From positions 13,082,001 to 13,146,000 of the forward strand of contig CM060733.1 in assembly GCA_030704615.1 (NCBI GenBank): a stretch of 64,000 nucleotides of DNA, in the 5' to 3' direction. Source of the DNA: Takakia lepidozioides. Lineage: Eukaryota; Streptophyta; Takakiopsida; Takakiales; Takakiaceae. The position numbers were made by a program, and so were the translations under genes. Positions 39,306 to 52,800 of this stretch are shown in pieces (positions within the stretch are counted from its first letter, which is position 1; every line of letters begins with the position of its first letter). A model generated the notes under the pieces. It ran no database searches and had not been told where the DNA came from. It saw nothing but the letters and a program-made list of their open reading frames with translations.

Positions 39306-41681
39306 AACTTTCAGCGTTTGTTGAAACCACTGTTGCTCACCAAGTAACAAAGAATTCTTTTAATAGCCATGGCAGTGCTCATACTGCTACAAGAAGATGC
39401 CAAACTAGCACATCAACCTGCAAGGCAGACTGCTTAAGTTAGGCAAAGACTAGATGCCTCCAACCTCAAAACCTTCAGCAAGCCTAGTCCAACATCAGAT
39501 GAAGAAGAGCAAACCTGAAATGCAAAATGAGAGAGAGAGAGAGCTCCAGGGGGTAGTCACACCCCCCCGCAAAACCTCAATCCCGAAACAGGATTTTCGG
39601 CCGTAGTCACACCCCCCCGCAAAACCTCAATCCCGAAACAGGATTTTCGGCCGTTCGATCGGGAGCAGAGATCGGACGGCAGGCAGGCATTCATCAGATG
39701 AAACCCTTGCGACATAAACTCATCCATCCTCATGGTATTCATCCTGGTTCATTCCTTACTGTTCGTCAACGGTCATCTGATCGTTCGCTCATCCATCCGT
39801 TGGTTCGTCCAACGTTTTCGTTCTACTCAGTTTCGTTTTCGTTGCTTTTCCGCTTTTTGTTGCTTTTATAGACTCTTTTTTCGTTAACGGATATCATAGG
39901 ATAGTGTCCGGTAGTGCAGGGTATTGGCGGGTATCACGGATATTGCAGTTTGCGCGAGTTAAACCGTATCCTTTGTCATACTTGGAATGGATACGTACTG
40001 GTCTTGGGGGGCTTATTTTACTGTGCTGTCCCTATTAATTAATATACCTATGGTTCGTGTTTATTTTCGCCTGCAGAGCTCACCACTTATTAATTAGTAA
40101 GTGATAACTTAGTACCCTTTATATACCCTCTCCGGGCGGGGGGCCCTTCTAGAAGTCCGCCCAATCCTCAGGCCGTCCCTTCTACAAGGTTGCCCTCTGA
40201 CACGTGTGAGCCCTAGAAACCGGCATCCTTCTTACCCAATTTGCAGCCTTAACCCTCCCCCATTTAATAGCTGTCGGCGTCGTGCCTTGGTTTTTCTTAC
40301 CTCCCTTACGTAACTGGTTTTGGTGTCTGTTTTCGAGTGTTTTAGAGGCCGTTCCTGTACGTTAACAGTAGGACACAAAGAAGGGCTGTGTGGACCCCAT
40401 ACCAAACATTTTCTCTAAGAGCAATGAGCAGCACGGTGGAAACACCAGTTCCACTGGGAACTAGGCTGTTGGCTGCCCGACCACTGCACAGGGGCTTGAT
40501 AAGAAGGAGGTCCCTGGAGATTTGGAGCAGGTCCCCGTAGACCCGTCGGTTCGGCAGGCTCACGGACTATGAGAAGATGTCGCCCAGAACACTGAATTTT
40601 GATAAATGCCACATACTTGTACAGATTTATACTGAGTCTCTTTAAATCTAACTACCTCATAAATAATTCAGACTCTACTTAGCATTGAATGATCTAGGCC
40701 TGCAACCTGCAATCCAAAAATTCTCCACTGCACAAAGCATTAGCACCAGCCTAAATGGGAACATAAAATCGCGCATTACACAAAATCAAATACCAGCAAA
40801 ACATCTGAATCGGAGCATCTGCACAATCGATTACTCCTCGGAATTATTAGTAGCATTTTTAAGAGTTGCTATTGAACACTCAAATCGATTTCTACCTGCA
40901 ATCTACAATAGAGACGTTGAACTACAATATTGTGCCCATGCACCAATAGTTACGGCTGAGCTGCAAAGAGCATGTACAAAATACAAGCAAAATGAAGAAT
41001 ACGAGAGAGCATAATATGTGTAGGCAAAGAGAACTCCTCTCGACCATAAGATCAATAAGCATCAACAGGTACCTGCTCTCGATTCTAGGGTTTCATTGGG
41101 AGAATCTCAGCCATACGTTCTCCTTAGAATCGACAGTGGGGAACACGGGGCCCTGGTAGGCACCCCTTCCACCTTCCACCTGGCTGAATGCAGGCTCGCC
41201 CTATCGGGCTCGACCGCACTCCTAGGTGGAGTACATGACGGTTACTAATTCAAGTCCTGGTGTGGCTTACTATATCACCCGCTTTCCAATTCCTGGACCA
41301 CTCTCTAATCCTCGGACCCCTGGCCCCTTATTTATTGAGTGTATTCAAGTGACCGTTGTCTACCTATTCTTGTACACTTGAGGCGGGGCAAATATATTTT
41401 TAAGTTTTCATCGAATGAGAGAAGGTTCGAAGGAGAAGTCATGGAAGTATTGCAAGATTTTGACGACGCACAACTGCCGTTGAGCAGTGGACAATTGCGG
41501 ACGACGTTGACTCAACGAAGAACAAATGTAAGCACCTAATAGCACTTCATCATATCTGCATATCTGGGTGAGTGCTTCTCTAGAACAAGAACCTGGGATG
41601 AGGGCATCCACCTGGATGTAGTGAAGCCTCTTACTGATATGCTTCCAAGATAGAGGACCTATATCAATTCCCTGCGATATC
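39306..41681. other. intergenic with a 50-bp tandem duplication
   Basis: No secure gene. It contains the perfect 50-bp duplication at 39553-39652, listed separately, then a stretch with TATATACCC near 40120 that resembles a promoter or LTR but has no matching partner. Short frames at 40685-41014 and 41408-41539 show no family signature. Confidence 0.45.
39553..39652 (+). repeat. perfect 50-bp direct tandem duplication
   Basis: The 50 bases starting GTAGTCACACCCCCCCGC at 39553 are repeated without a mismatch from 39603. The unit contains a C-run and the phrase CCCGAAACAGGATTTTCGG. Perfect identity suggests a recent slippage or assembly duplication. Confidence 0.93.
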
Positions 41682-43939
41682 CTATGCCTTCTTAGGTGGC
41701 GGAGGGCCCTCCGCTGCTGCACCGGCAGGTTTTGGCTTTGGTTTTCCCTTCTTTTTCTGTTTCTTTGGAGGATTTTTCTTGAGATCTTCTGCAACGAGCT
41801 CTGCTACATACTTTTCATTGTCCTGATCGATTATAGCCCTTACCTCCTCCCCAGACTCAACTACCTGCACCAATTAAACAGCGAGGACATGAAAAGTAAA
41901 TAGAACCAAACAAATGTCGTATCAGCTAGTATCTAGTCGACTATGAAGTTCAGAAATTGTTGGGTCAAAATGTTCAAACGAAAGTCTCCCAATTCACTAG
42001 CCCAGAAAACTTGAAACCGTCATAGCAATATGAACAGATGTCTTCTATCGCAGCATCCGATGCTCCATTCAATCCCCTCATCACAAGGACCAATACAGGT
42101 TTTTTTCGCTGTACAGGTGTCTACTGCAGGCATACTAAGGATGCCATAGTAGTTTTGCCTAACTAGTCCTGCGCAGGTATATAGGTGGATAAAGGTCATC
42201 AATTGGATCGATCTCTGCCACTGCCTACGAGGCATGCCATGGGTAGGAGGAGATGCAGAAAGGGAGAGGTAGAGAATTGCCTTTGCGAGTTGCATGAGAT
42301 CTCGCCACACATGGTCAGCATCTGCTAAACGCGAATACCTACAACATTAGAGTTGCTTTGCCATTACACTTGAGAGGGAAGGATGCATCTTACGAGACTC
42401 CAAAATTATATGACACAATAAGAGCGACCTTCCCTCCTTAGAAACCAGAAAGAATCAGGACAATGTGAACCTAATGAGAAACACCAGATATGGGACTATC
42501 GGTCTCCTATAGGTATCAGACCTGCTAATGAAGATAAGATCATGCGCTTGCTAATAATAATTTTCTCACTAGTGAGGTTCCTCAGCAGCAGAGGTGACTG
42601 GGCAGGATGTGGGAAAAAGAGGATCTACAGCTCTGATGATGGTTGTAAGCCCGTAATTGATGTCAAGAGTTCGCATCACCCTCATGGCATCCTCAACTTT
42701 AGCTTGGTATAACCCACCGAAACAATCCATCACAGTACTACGGGAAAGATACGATAACCCCATGAACTTGTAAATATTAACTTGTACAAGCTGTTTGATA
42801 ATATGTTATTTATCGAGCAAGAGGAAAGCTTCTCCAGCCTGCTGGCATGAATGGAGATTTGAGACACCTTAGACTTTAGTATTTGTTTGTGGACAACGAA
42901 GACAATGTACATATAACTAAGACAATGTACTAGATACTAGCTACTAGTGGGACCTGATCGTGCAGATCTGCGGTAATCTGATTTTAGAAGTTCTAATGTA
43001 CAAAATGATTGTTTAATAGCTGCTGTTGTGCGACTAGTTTGAATGCATGCATGATGAGAAAAAGTGTGTACCCATCAATATTCTTCTCCAATGGCGCCTT
43101 GAATTCTGCTTGGTACTCCACCCATAAGGTACCAGTGCCTATTTCGCCTCGAGCTTTCCCCTCATATCTGTTTTGGGTTGTCTATGAGAGACGAAGAAGA
43201 AAGAGAGTCTAGAGTAAAAAATCGTGGAACAAATCAATACCGTCAATTGTGAGAATACCAACAATTTGTTTTATGGTTTTTCGGGAAAAGGGACAAAGGC
43301 CCATAATTAATTAAGAAGGAGACAGTACACGAGGAAAAAATAACATCGACAGACGGCCGTGAAGGCAAACACAGGGTGCCACCCCGAGAACAGAGAGACA
43401 GCCTGGAAAGAACCAAAGGAAAGCGGAAGACCCTACAAAAGGGGGATGGAACGATCAATGAAGCACAAGGAAAAAGACAGCAGCCAAGCAGGCAGAAAAA
43501 AGACCCATGCACCAAAGAGACAACCAAGAAAAGTACACCTAGAGAGGTCAACGTTTGAGGTGAGCATCGAAGTTCAGATGAGCCTTGATAACTTTTGACA
43601 CAATGAAATTGGTTACATGATATGATAATTATCGTTTGGGGAAGGATAGAAATTTACTTCACCCCAATCACGGTCACAATGCAGCCCAAAGGAGTTTTCA
43701 CAAGATCTCTTGCCTGCATTTATGCCCAACATCATGCAACATGTTGATGATTGTCCTCTAAGCAGGCAATAGTTTCCAAAGCAGATGTGGTTGGAAATGA
43801 GAGTCAACTTTTTTTCACCCTCCCTTTCAACTCAGAAGTGAAGTACGGTGCGAACAGACATTGATACCTTAAGATTGAAAAATGGTTCCATATCAACGGG
43901 GTCAGTCCAAAATGCAGGCAACTTGGCCTTCTTCCCCAT
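41682..43939 (-). other. unidentified candidate - strand exons
   Basis: Several - strand stretches look protein-like but I cannot name the family or close all splice phases. A possible first exon is 43939-43868 (MGKKAKLPAFWTDPVDMEPF, then a GTATCA donor). A stretch near 43175-43070 encodes GEIGTGTLWVEYQAEFKAPL. 42763-42569 encodes MDCFGGLYQAKVEDAMRVMR and LDINYGLTTIIRAVDPLFPT. About 42340-42160 encodes DADHVWRDLMQLAKAILYLS. A last exon, 41865-41682, follows a good acceptor and encodes VVESGEEVRAIIDQDNEKYV then a Lys/Pro-rich tail (PPKKQKKKGKPKPKP) to a stop. The joining between the 42.6 and 42.3 kb pieces would create a stop, so this is either a decayed gene or an incompletely solved one. Confidence 0.35.
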
Positions 43940-46893
43940 TCCAATATCTCACTGTGGTGTGCGCTGTATCTTTCTGTTAAACATGTTTGATTCCTGCCAT
44001 TTCCAACACGGTCAAAATTTGTGCAGTAGCAATATCAAACGATGAACTTTATAGCATGATGTTAATGCAGCCTATCGAACTATCACCCAATTGGCCACGC
44101 AAAAGAGAGCGAGTTGATAGCCTGTTGATAGTGGAGGCCCATTAGCAAATTACTCGTCTTGCAAGTTAGTAACGCTTCGACAACATCACGGTCACGCCCG
44201 CTCCAATACTTACTTATATCCTTACATTACATATCATCTGGCAATGCATAGAGTGTCCTCAGGTCTGTACATTAGCATGGCGATCGCACAGAGTTCTCTT
44301 CTCGACGATTAGCAAAGGCCTTTCCCGTAGTGCGCGCACAGCTAACTTGGTGTGAAGAGGATCAGATGCGCCATGGCAAACAATTGAAGCCAAACATAGA
44401 AGGATAAAGAGAGGAGAGAGGCTTTCATCGGGAGTCTACCCTTCAAAGGTGAAGGGACACAAAGAGAGACCTCGCAACTGACATCGCGGGGAGCTTCGGC
44501 TGAATCATGTGCAATGTTTAACTTACTGTGGAACGCAGTTCTTTTTGGGTCAAAGTATTCAGTTACTTGCAGCCCCGTTGGCGCTCTCGTCCAGGGTCAA
44601 ATTGTCAAACTATGGGAGTGTGGCCAAGGTGGTTAGGGCACATGGCAGCCTTCGTATTGCGCAACCAGCCTCAGAACAGCTGGCTCCGAAATATAAGCAC
44701 AGTTGCATGCTGGCAACGGTTGCAGGTAAAGGTGAAATGACAAGAAGTTTCTAACAGCGCAGGTGTCCGCGTTTGATGAAATTCAGGGTTCCTCGGACGA
44801 CAGGTACCTCACAGTGGATCAATGGTGCTCTTCTCTCGGTTTTCTAATGATCCTCATTGTACAGTCACAAGAAGCTCTTCTATTAGGTGTTGCAGGTGTC
44901 ATGCATCATCATACGGCCAGTCTTGGTCTCGGTCTCGGTTATCAACACTAGGTGACGAGAATAGGCGAGTCTACTTCATGAGTTTATGAATGTGTTACGC
45001 AAGAGTAGCGTCAAAGCGGCCAAGTAGCCACGCCACACTGACTCACATAAGGTAAGTGGCATCTAGAAGTGTGCGCGACCTTATTATGTCCCCTATTTTT
45101 GATGAATGAAGTCATCCTTTTCATCCTAGTGCTGTGCACTTTTGTAAAGGAGGCGATTCAAGGTTAATTATTGCTGTTAATTACATAGCAGCCTATTGAT
45201 TCTTATTTCAAATTCCTAATTTGTTTTTGAAAGTGGAGGCGAGTGTTTTGGGACAATGGCCAATTAATACAGCAGCCAAGCATCAATGCAAATGGGATGC
45301 ATGGTGCACCTTATATAGTGTTACAATGCACACATTTTTATCATGCTTCCGTTGCCAAGGATGGCGGAAGAATGGGAAATGAGGGAGTTGTGGTCTTCTA
45401 GCTGTGTCCACGGGGACGGCTAGTTTAGGGTTCTCAGATGGCCATATATGAGGAGTTGTAGGTCAACTCAGGGCATACTTAAGGGTCCTACTTGGAGTTG
45501 TATATGGTCAGATTTTGCATAGGTCGTCATCCCTCCAAAGGAAGTATGGGTCCTTCCATAAGTAGATGTGCCCAATCTCGCGTTGGGAGACCGTTACTTT
45601 TGGGCCCGCACATGGCCTAGTTTTGTTAATTTTTGGGACAGTTGTAGTTGTAGGTGCACATCTTGTGCACTCAGGGCAACTTAAAGCACATATCAAGGAG
45701 GATTATATGGCATTATAGGATGGACCTACTGAGCAGTAGTGGGATAATATGCACTTTTATTTTGATAATTCATATATAATACATCCGTGATTGGAAAATT
45801 ATGTGCTTTGCACAAATGATTGTTGCTTCATTTGCTATTCTGCTCATATAATTTTTGTGACACTACACCCTATGAGGAGTTGCACACTGCTTAAAAGCAC
45901 ACTTCAAGATACCACTACCTTATCTCTCTTTGCATATTTTAGTTTGTTGCATATTTTTGCAGGATGACTAGGGTTTGACGACTAGTTGGAGAACAAGCGT
46001 GGTAAGTACGTAGGTACATAGATAAGCGAGTGGACATGGAAGCTTGTGCATGAGCACCACGTTCATTCCGAATGGTCGCCGCTCACTGGTAGTTGGGAAC
46101 TGGTGCGCAATGGAGTGGTGAGCCGGATGAGGGATAGGTGGCCTGTTCTGACAAAAACAAATAATAGACCAGCGTGGTTCCAGGATGCCGCACGGAGGAC
46201 CAAGTGTGATATTCCAAGCATGAATATATCACAACGCAACTGAATATTCCCAGGGACCTGTGGAGGGATAACACCAAAGACGATGAGGGTTGGCCACACA
46301 GAACTGTAAACTATGATTTGTATCAGATGGAGGGGTTAATTTTTATTGAGGAGAAGGTGGACGGTGGACTCGAGTAGTTGGTAAAATCTTATGCCCAGGC
46401 GAGTCTGCGCAAACTTGTCATCCATCCCGTCGAATTTTCCGCACCAGGACGGCGATCTGGCAATGGAGATTTGATGAGGGAAGCAGCATTCAGAAGAAGC
46501 ATCCTTCTCTTCACATACTCATCAACTATCTAGTAATAAGCTGAAACTCAGATCGTTTTGATTTATCTTTATTTTGTGAAAATGGCGATGATCCCTTCCT
46601 GGCAGAAGAACTTAGACTCCTGCTTGATGGAAAGTTGATGCAGCCATCTTAAGTTGGCGGGTTTAAGTTGGGAGGCCCGCAGACCTCTGATGACAAATTG
46701 GAACTCAGACAGATTCACATTTCAGAATCCTTACGACGATGACAATTCATGGAGAACACAGAACTTCTCAGAATGGAGCTTTATTTGAGCGATCGGTTGA
46801 ATGAACTTTAGTTCTCGATTCTCGCCTTTGCCAGAGGAGGATCCCAAGTACAAGCCTTCAAGAAACTGTCATTTCTGAGCAGGTGCATTTATC
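43940..46893. other. intergenic / EDR2-like gene 5' region
   Basis: No supported gene in almost 3 kb. Short frames near 44509-44950 have no recognisable domain. The sequence is moderately AT-rich, and the last part is the likely promoter and 5' leader of the DUF1336 gene. Confidence 0.5.
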
Positions 46894-49800
46894 ATGGGAG
46901 GGTGTGCATCCACCCTGCACCAGGAAAGGCGCAGACGTGGTTTTGGAAGGCACAGACATCGTTCCAGAAGGTCTTCCACGAGATTTAGGAGAGGGTCTGC
47001 TAAACTTGTGATTCCAGTATCTGGGGCATCTCTTGAGAATGCAGCGCAGGTTTTGGCGTCAGGGAATAATGTGATGACTGCAGGTTCACCTGCAAGTGCC
47101 TTTGTCATCGAGAAAGAGCCTCTTGGTGTGCTCGAAAATGGTGTGACAAGGAGAAAGACGATTGGAAATGCTAATGGAGACCATCAGTCTTCAGCAAGAC
47201 AAAGTCTGTCCCGGAATCTCTCCATTGGTAATGGTTGCACCGATCTTGTCGGCTATATATATGCAAATATCTTTCTGAATTTGTGTTCAATATAAATACA
47301 ATCGAAAGCGTGTCCGTTGCATAGTCCTGATCGGCCAATTCGGAGGCTGTCAGTCTACTGATGGCTAGCGGCTGACCTAATCCCTTGCACAGAAGCACTT
47401 GTGTTCCACGCAATCGCAGCGGTATCCAGAGATGGAAAACTGAACCGGAAACACACAATGAGACGGCGGTGGTGCTTGTAACCCTTCTCGAACCCGAAAA
47501 GTTATACTGCCCTTGAGTAACGTTGACTCGGAAGAAAAGTATTACAAAATCATCCAGCGTTGAAGGGGCCCATGAAGGGCTTAGACTGAGGAGAGAGGTT
47601 TCAAGTTGTAAAAGAAATATGAAATGCTACAGACACAGAGAGACTGAAACAGAGCGAAATACATTACTTTGATGTACCAATTACTGGACTTCCAAGTGGC
47701 AAATAGCTTCTAAGGTCAGTGTCTGGTGGAATTTAGAAGGGAAAGTAGTTGTCTGTCATAAATGTGTTTACAGTTGCCGTAATCAGTAACTGACTTTACT
47801 AGGAGGAAAGTATGAATGGTAATTTCTAAGGGTTTTGCATGCACTCAAGTAGGTTCTGGATTACAGCATCATATCCAACATCCAAAGGCGGTTTGACGAA
47901 TTTGAGGACAATTTTGTTTCATGAGTTCATCTGTGTGTGGCATAAAACATGTACGGTTCCAGTACGCAAGTAGCTCCAGAAGTAGGAGCTTACCTATTTG
48001 GTGTAGTTCCTTCATGCTTATTCTTGGTATGAGATGTTGGATGATGTTTGTGTACAGGGTGTCTATGGCGAAGAAGTAACCTGCTTGTAGTCTGGGGCCT
48101 GGGATTATTAAACTACTCCCATGTCCTGGGATTAGTCAAGGATGAATTGGGAGTTAGGATAGTGAGTGCAGATCTGTTTTAAATGAGGCCAGAGCCTGGC
48201 AGCCATGACTGGGATTTCTGTGATGATTGTTTGGTTCACAGTCTTGTACAGTTACGAGCACCTGGTTGCAATTTGGGTGCATAATAGTAAGGTCCTTCAA
48301 ATGTATAAACCATGGATTAGGATTTGATGCTGTCCAGGGCTTTAGGGTAGAGAGAGTCCTTCCACTGCTGAGGTATGATATGCCTTCTCTGTTACCAGAG
48401 TTCAGGAGTGAAAACACATGTTTCAGATGGGCTGCATTTGAGGCTCTGTTCCTGTATTTTGGTGCTCTTTGAGTTTACTCTCAGCAAGCTCATGAAAGTA
48501 GAGATTCTGCTGCAATGCTCTGCCAGTGAGCATAACTCATAGATTCTGTGCAAAAAGTATTGTCTTCCATCTTCATACCTTTACATCAAAGCTTTGGAAC
48601 ATTGTTCTAAATCATAGAAGATGTCCAGTGTGGTGCACATGGGAGACGCTGATGGGGATCCCGCCTGTTTGGAACGGGAGGTGACTATCTTTCCTGCAGG
48701 GCCTCCTGGTCTGGTGAACTCATACTATGTTGTCATTTGCAAAGACACAAGTTCAAGTCGTTTTTCATCAGTTGTTGGCATGCTTGCTAGTACTGTCCCA
48801 TCAGTGTGAAATCGCCAAAGTATAAAAGCTTTTTGGTGCTAATGCTATTGCATATGCATGTCCTGTCGGACACCTCCTTGTCAAGCAAGCAGTCCAAGTT
48901 CTGTTGGTGATACAGGGTATCCGAATAATCTGTACATTCGTTTTCTTATATATCATGAAACAGTCACATATCAGCACATAGCTTCACTGGTTGCACGTTT
49001 GATGGAGCTTGTCCTTATTTGTGATGCTAAATGTTAGGTCTTGTGTTTACATTGATTCAGGGAGCAATGAGGAGACATGGTATGATGCTGAGGAGGAAGC
49101 TGATAACAGTGAGGAATATCTGACTGTTCATGAGTTTTGGTCAATGAATGGTGATTAGTTCTGCTCCACATGTTCACCTTACTATCCATGATCAAGGTGG
49201 CCTGGACATGGACAAAAGATATAAATGTTTGCAAGTCCTTTGGAGGCCCTTGTGTATTGATGTAGTCATGTATGACAAACTTTCAAAGCAGTGCACTGTT
49301 TTACCATTTGATACCTTGCCCTGCAGATTTTAGGATCGTTCTTGATGGTTTAAGGTGAACTTAGTTTGTATACATTTGCTTCGATTGACATAATTTGGGA
49401 ATCGACTAACATCCCTGGATTCATACCTCTTATCTGTGTCTTATAAGCAGCCACTGCCTGAGGGCCATCACTGTGGAGCTTTCAGCGTGGGTTCTACTGA
49501 CTAGATTGGAAATCATGTTTGTGTAATTTGCTGTGCACTCCCATAGTCTTGTTACTCTATCACCTTTTTAACTTTCACTTGAAAGATTTAAGACTGAATT
49601 TGTTGATAGAATCAAGAGTGGAAGCTAGGTTATTTTTCATGAGGAAAGGCGAAAGGGGTTACAAAAAGAGATTCATTAGAAAACTTTTCTCTGTTATGCT
49701 TTTGCAGATTTTCTCAACACTAAGAGTGCACCAGCAAGTACTCCATCTTCACAGAGGCCTTCATATTCTGCCTTGAGGGAAGGCATGGCAAAAGTTGAAG

Positions 49801-52800
49801 CGTGGATTGCGGGTACATCGGGCAGGGCTGCTGCACCAGATAGCCCTGTAGGGAGTAGTTCCCCAGGGATTGATCAGAATGGAGGCACTGACAATGCTGT
49901 AGATCCTCGGGTGAGAATGTAAACTGCTGATCATTTCCCACAAGTTTTGCTGCTCACTTTTTTCCTTTATACACTACTAAAATTCGTTTGCAAGGTTTTA
50001 GGCATCATAAATTTTCAGCTTTTCTGGCATTTGCTTTACTTCTTGACACATTTCTTTATCATTTTTAACCCTTTACTGGTGGATGAACCTTGTACATTCA
50101 GTGCTTGGACAGATTTGAAGTACGGATACTATCCTTCTCCTTGTAATCTATTCTTACTTAACCGAGATCAATGGTACTCATCAGGTGTTGCACAGTAAAT
50201 CCCTGGGGGGCGGTTTGCGGAAAGAAAAAGTATTGCAGATGACTGCATCAGAAAAGGGAGTGAATGGAAGAGGCAAGTTGGAGAGGCCTGTTGCATTGGC
50301 TGTTGATGAGGTGGGAAGGCGGCCAAGTGCATCAGAGACTTCGCCAGGCTGCAGTTCACGAGCAAATACTGAAGGATCTTCAGGAAGGGGGGAGAAAGGA
50401 AAAACCTCGTGCTTACCACGTTTTCCTCTCAGTTTCAATAGCAGGAGTCGACCTCAGAGCCCTCAGGTTGTTTCACTGAAAAGGAAAGGGCCAACAAAGT
50501 GCATGTCCTTCAAGCGGCGAGGTGCCCCACATGATGATGCTGAGCCTGGTGAGAATAAAAGACTTCCCAGTAGTGGAAATATTTTTTCAGCTTTCTTTTG
50601 CTCTGAAATTGTCTGAGGGAATTAGTCTTGGGGCATGGTTTGATGTTTTATGAGCTGATTTCATGTTGGTCTATGGACACATGGAAGGGGCAAAGATTCC
50701 TCCAAACTTGGAGTTGATGGAAGGGTTGAGTTGATTTTACAACCTTCAAAGATGAAAGACAAAACAAAAGGAACACATATTTTGTAGCAATCAAGCAATT
50801 GAACTGCCTGAGACTAAAGGAGTTTTCTGGTCTTGGGAATGGAGATGAGTTTGCAGTGCCCTCAAAATTCATCCTAGCGAGGCCTATTGCTGGTTCCCAG
50901 ATTCCTCGCTGCTCTCCGGAGAAACCACTGGATGGATGCTGGTCAGCTGTGAGTTCCTCAGCTTTCAAATTGCGGGGCCTGAATTATGCAAAGTAAGTTA
51001 GATTACACCTATGAATGCTGTTATAGTGATGTGAAGCAGATTATAATATGACTTCATGCATTTAAATGCCCGCTCTCTTACATTTTCGAGGCAGTGTTAC
51101 CTTTCTCGGGTAACCCTGTCATATATGATTTCTGAAGGATTTCAAAGACCTGGCTATAGCTTCTTACTACTCATATCCCATGTGTGTGTTTTCCCAATTG
51201 ACTGCCCATGACTCGCCTCTTTTATGGGCGACAATTGGGTTTTGGTGGCTGCAGGGATAAGAAGAAGCTGGCTGCACCAGACCTTGCTGTGTTTGAACCC
51301 ATAGGGGTAGACCTTTTTATGTCTCCAAGAAAAATTGCCCATGTTGCTCAATTTGTGGAGCTCCCATTCCAAGACTTGAGAAGGGGACCTGAAAACCTTC
51401 CAGTCCTCTTGATTGTGAATATCCAGGTACTTGACAACAACCAGTAGGACGCCTAAAAAACGTAATCATTTGAAGTATGCAATCCTCATGGTTTGAATAT
51501 TGGCTAGCACAGGAGTTTTAACGTTGCCGTTGTCCATAAATTTGATGTGGAATGCCATCCTGTATTTCTCTTCGGAATAGAAAGTGAGGCTTCAACTGTT
51601 GACCATTGCATGAAGAAGAGCATGCAATGACAAAGTTAAAGCGGTTTAACATGTCATGGAAGGGCAAGAGGCCCCATGTCTTGATTACCCTCACATCCAA
51701 TGTAATCATGGGTCAATTAGCCAGAGTTGCTTCTGTAAGACTTCCATTACCAAAGATTGCAATCCTAAGTTGACTCTGTGTGGGATGTTGATGCAGCTAC
51801 CAATGTACCAGCCCCCTATGTTTGGAACGGAGAACGATGGCAATGGTTTGAACCTTGTATTGTACTTTAAGCTATCGGAGGCAGGAAGGAAACAGGCCCC
51901 TCCACATCTTAAGGAGACCCTTAAGGTGTGATCTCTTCCTCCTTCGCTGTTACTCTTTTTCTCTCTCCCTTCTCAAACATCACGCTTCTCAGTGGTGTTG
52001 GCAAGATATTTTGCAGAGTTATAAGTACTCGTCTCAAGGTTGATCTGGAGTCTAGAGGTTGGCTTTTGGAGAAATTAGTGGCTGTGTGGATCATATCGTC
52101 ACTCTAAGCCAGATAATCCAGGGAAGGAAAAAAGAAGGGAAACCCACTTTTGTCTTTTTCTTGGATGTCGAAGGGCTTATGGCAGTGTGGAGAAACGGTC
52201 TAATTTTTTCCACTGCAGAGGGATCAACTCTGAAGTTAAAAAAAAAACCATGCTTTGCTGCATTATTAGGCCTGCCTTGGAGCACGCATCTGCAGTGTGG
52301 GTTGATAACTCCAACCAGGCTAAGTCTCTAGAATCCATTCAAGTGGGGGTGCTCAAGGAGTGCATGTCAGCATGCTCCAAAACAGCTAATGTGGCTGTTC
52401 AGGGTGAGTTTGGCATCCCTCCCTTAGAGATGAATTCAAGGTCAGATGGTGGGGTCAGCTGCAACGTATGACTAAAATCAGATATCCTAAGTTAATCGAC
52501 TTTATGTCTTTGAATCAGGATCGCCCTGTCAAACAGGCTAAGTCCTGGCGGAAGAGGATAGAATAGATTTTCAAGGATCTGAATCGAAGTCCGCAAGTCT
52601 TGACCCTGCTGGATACATCTGACTTAGAGGCTGTAGTGTCCAAAGCCATGTCTGTTTCCAGGAAATTGTCTGATGAAAATAAGTTAGGCAGAAAACTTCC
52701 CTGAGCTTGTTTCCAGTCTGTGACATGGGGGAGGCCATCATGGATGACCTCAAGGGTTTACCCACTCTCGGCACTAGACTGAAATTTAAGCTCAGGGCGG

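Noticed and set aside
40080-40330. LTR-like or promoter-like TATATACCC segment
   Set aside because: No paired copy, no TG...CA borders with a target duplication, and no adjacent retrotransposon domains.
43550-43592. Possible exon reading V-I-K-A-H-L-N-F-D-A-H-L-K-R on the minus strand
   Set aside because: The acceptor needed for this frame is not an AG, and the correct-phase reading runs into a stop after joining with the preceding candidate exon.
46046-46299. Overlapping short frames on both strands upstream of the EDR2-like gene
   Set aside because: No domain match, and frames on both strands of the same short stretch are typical of chance.
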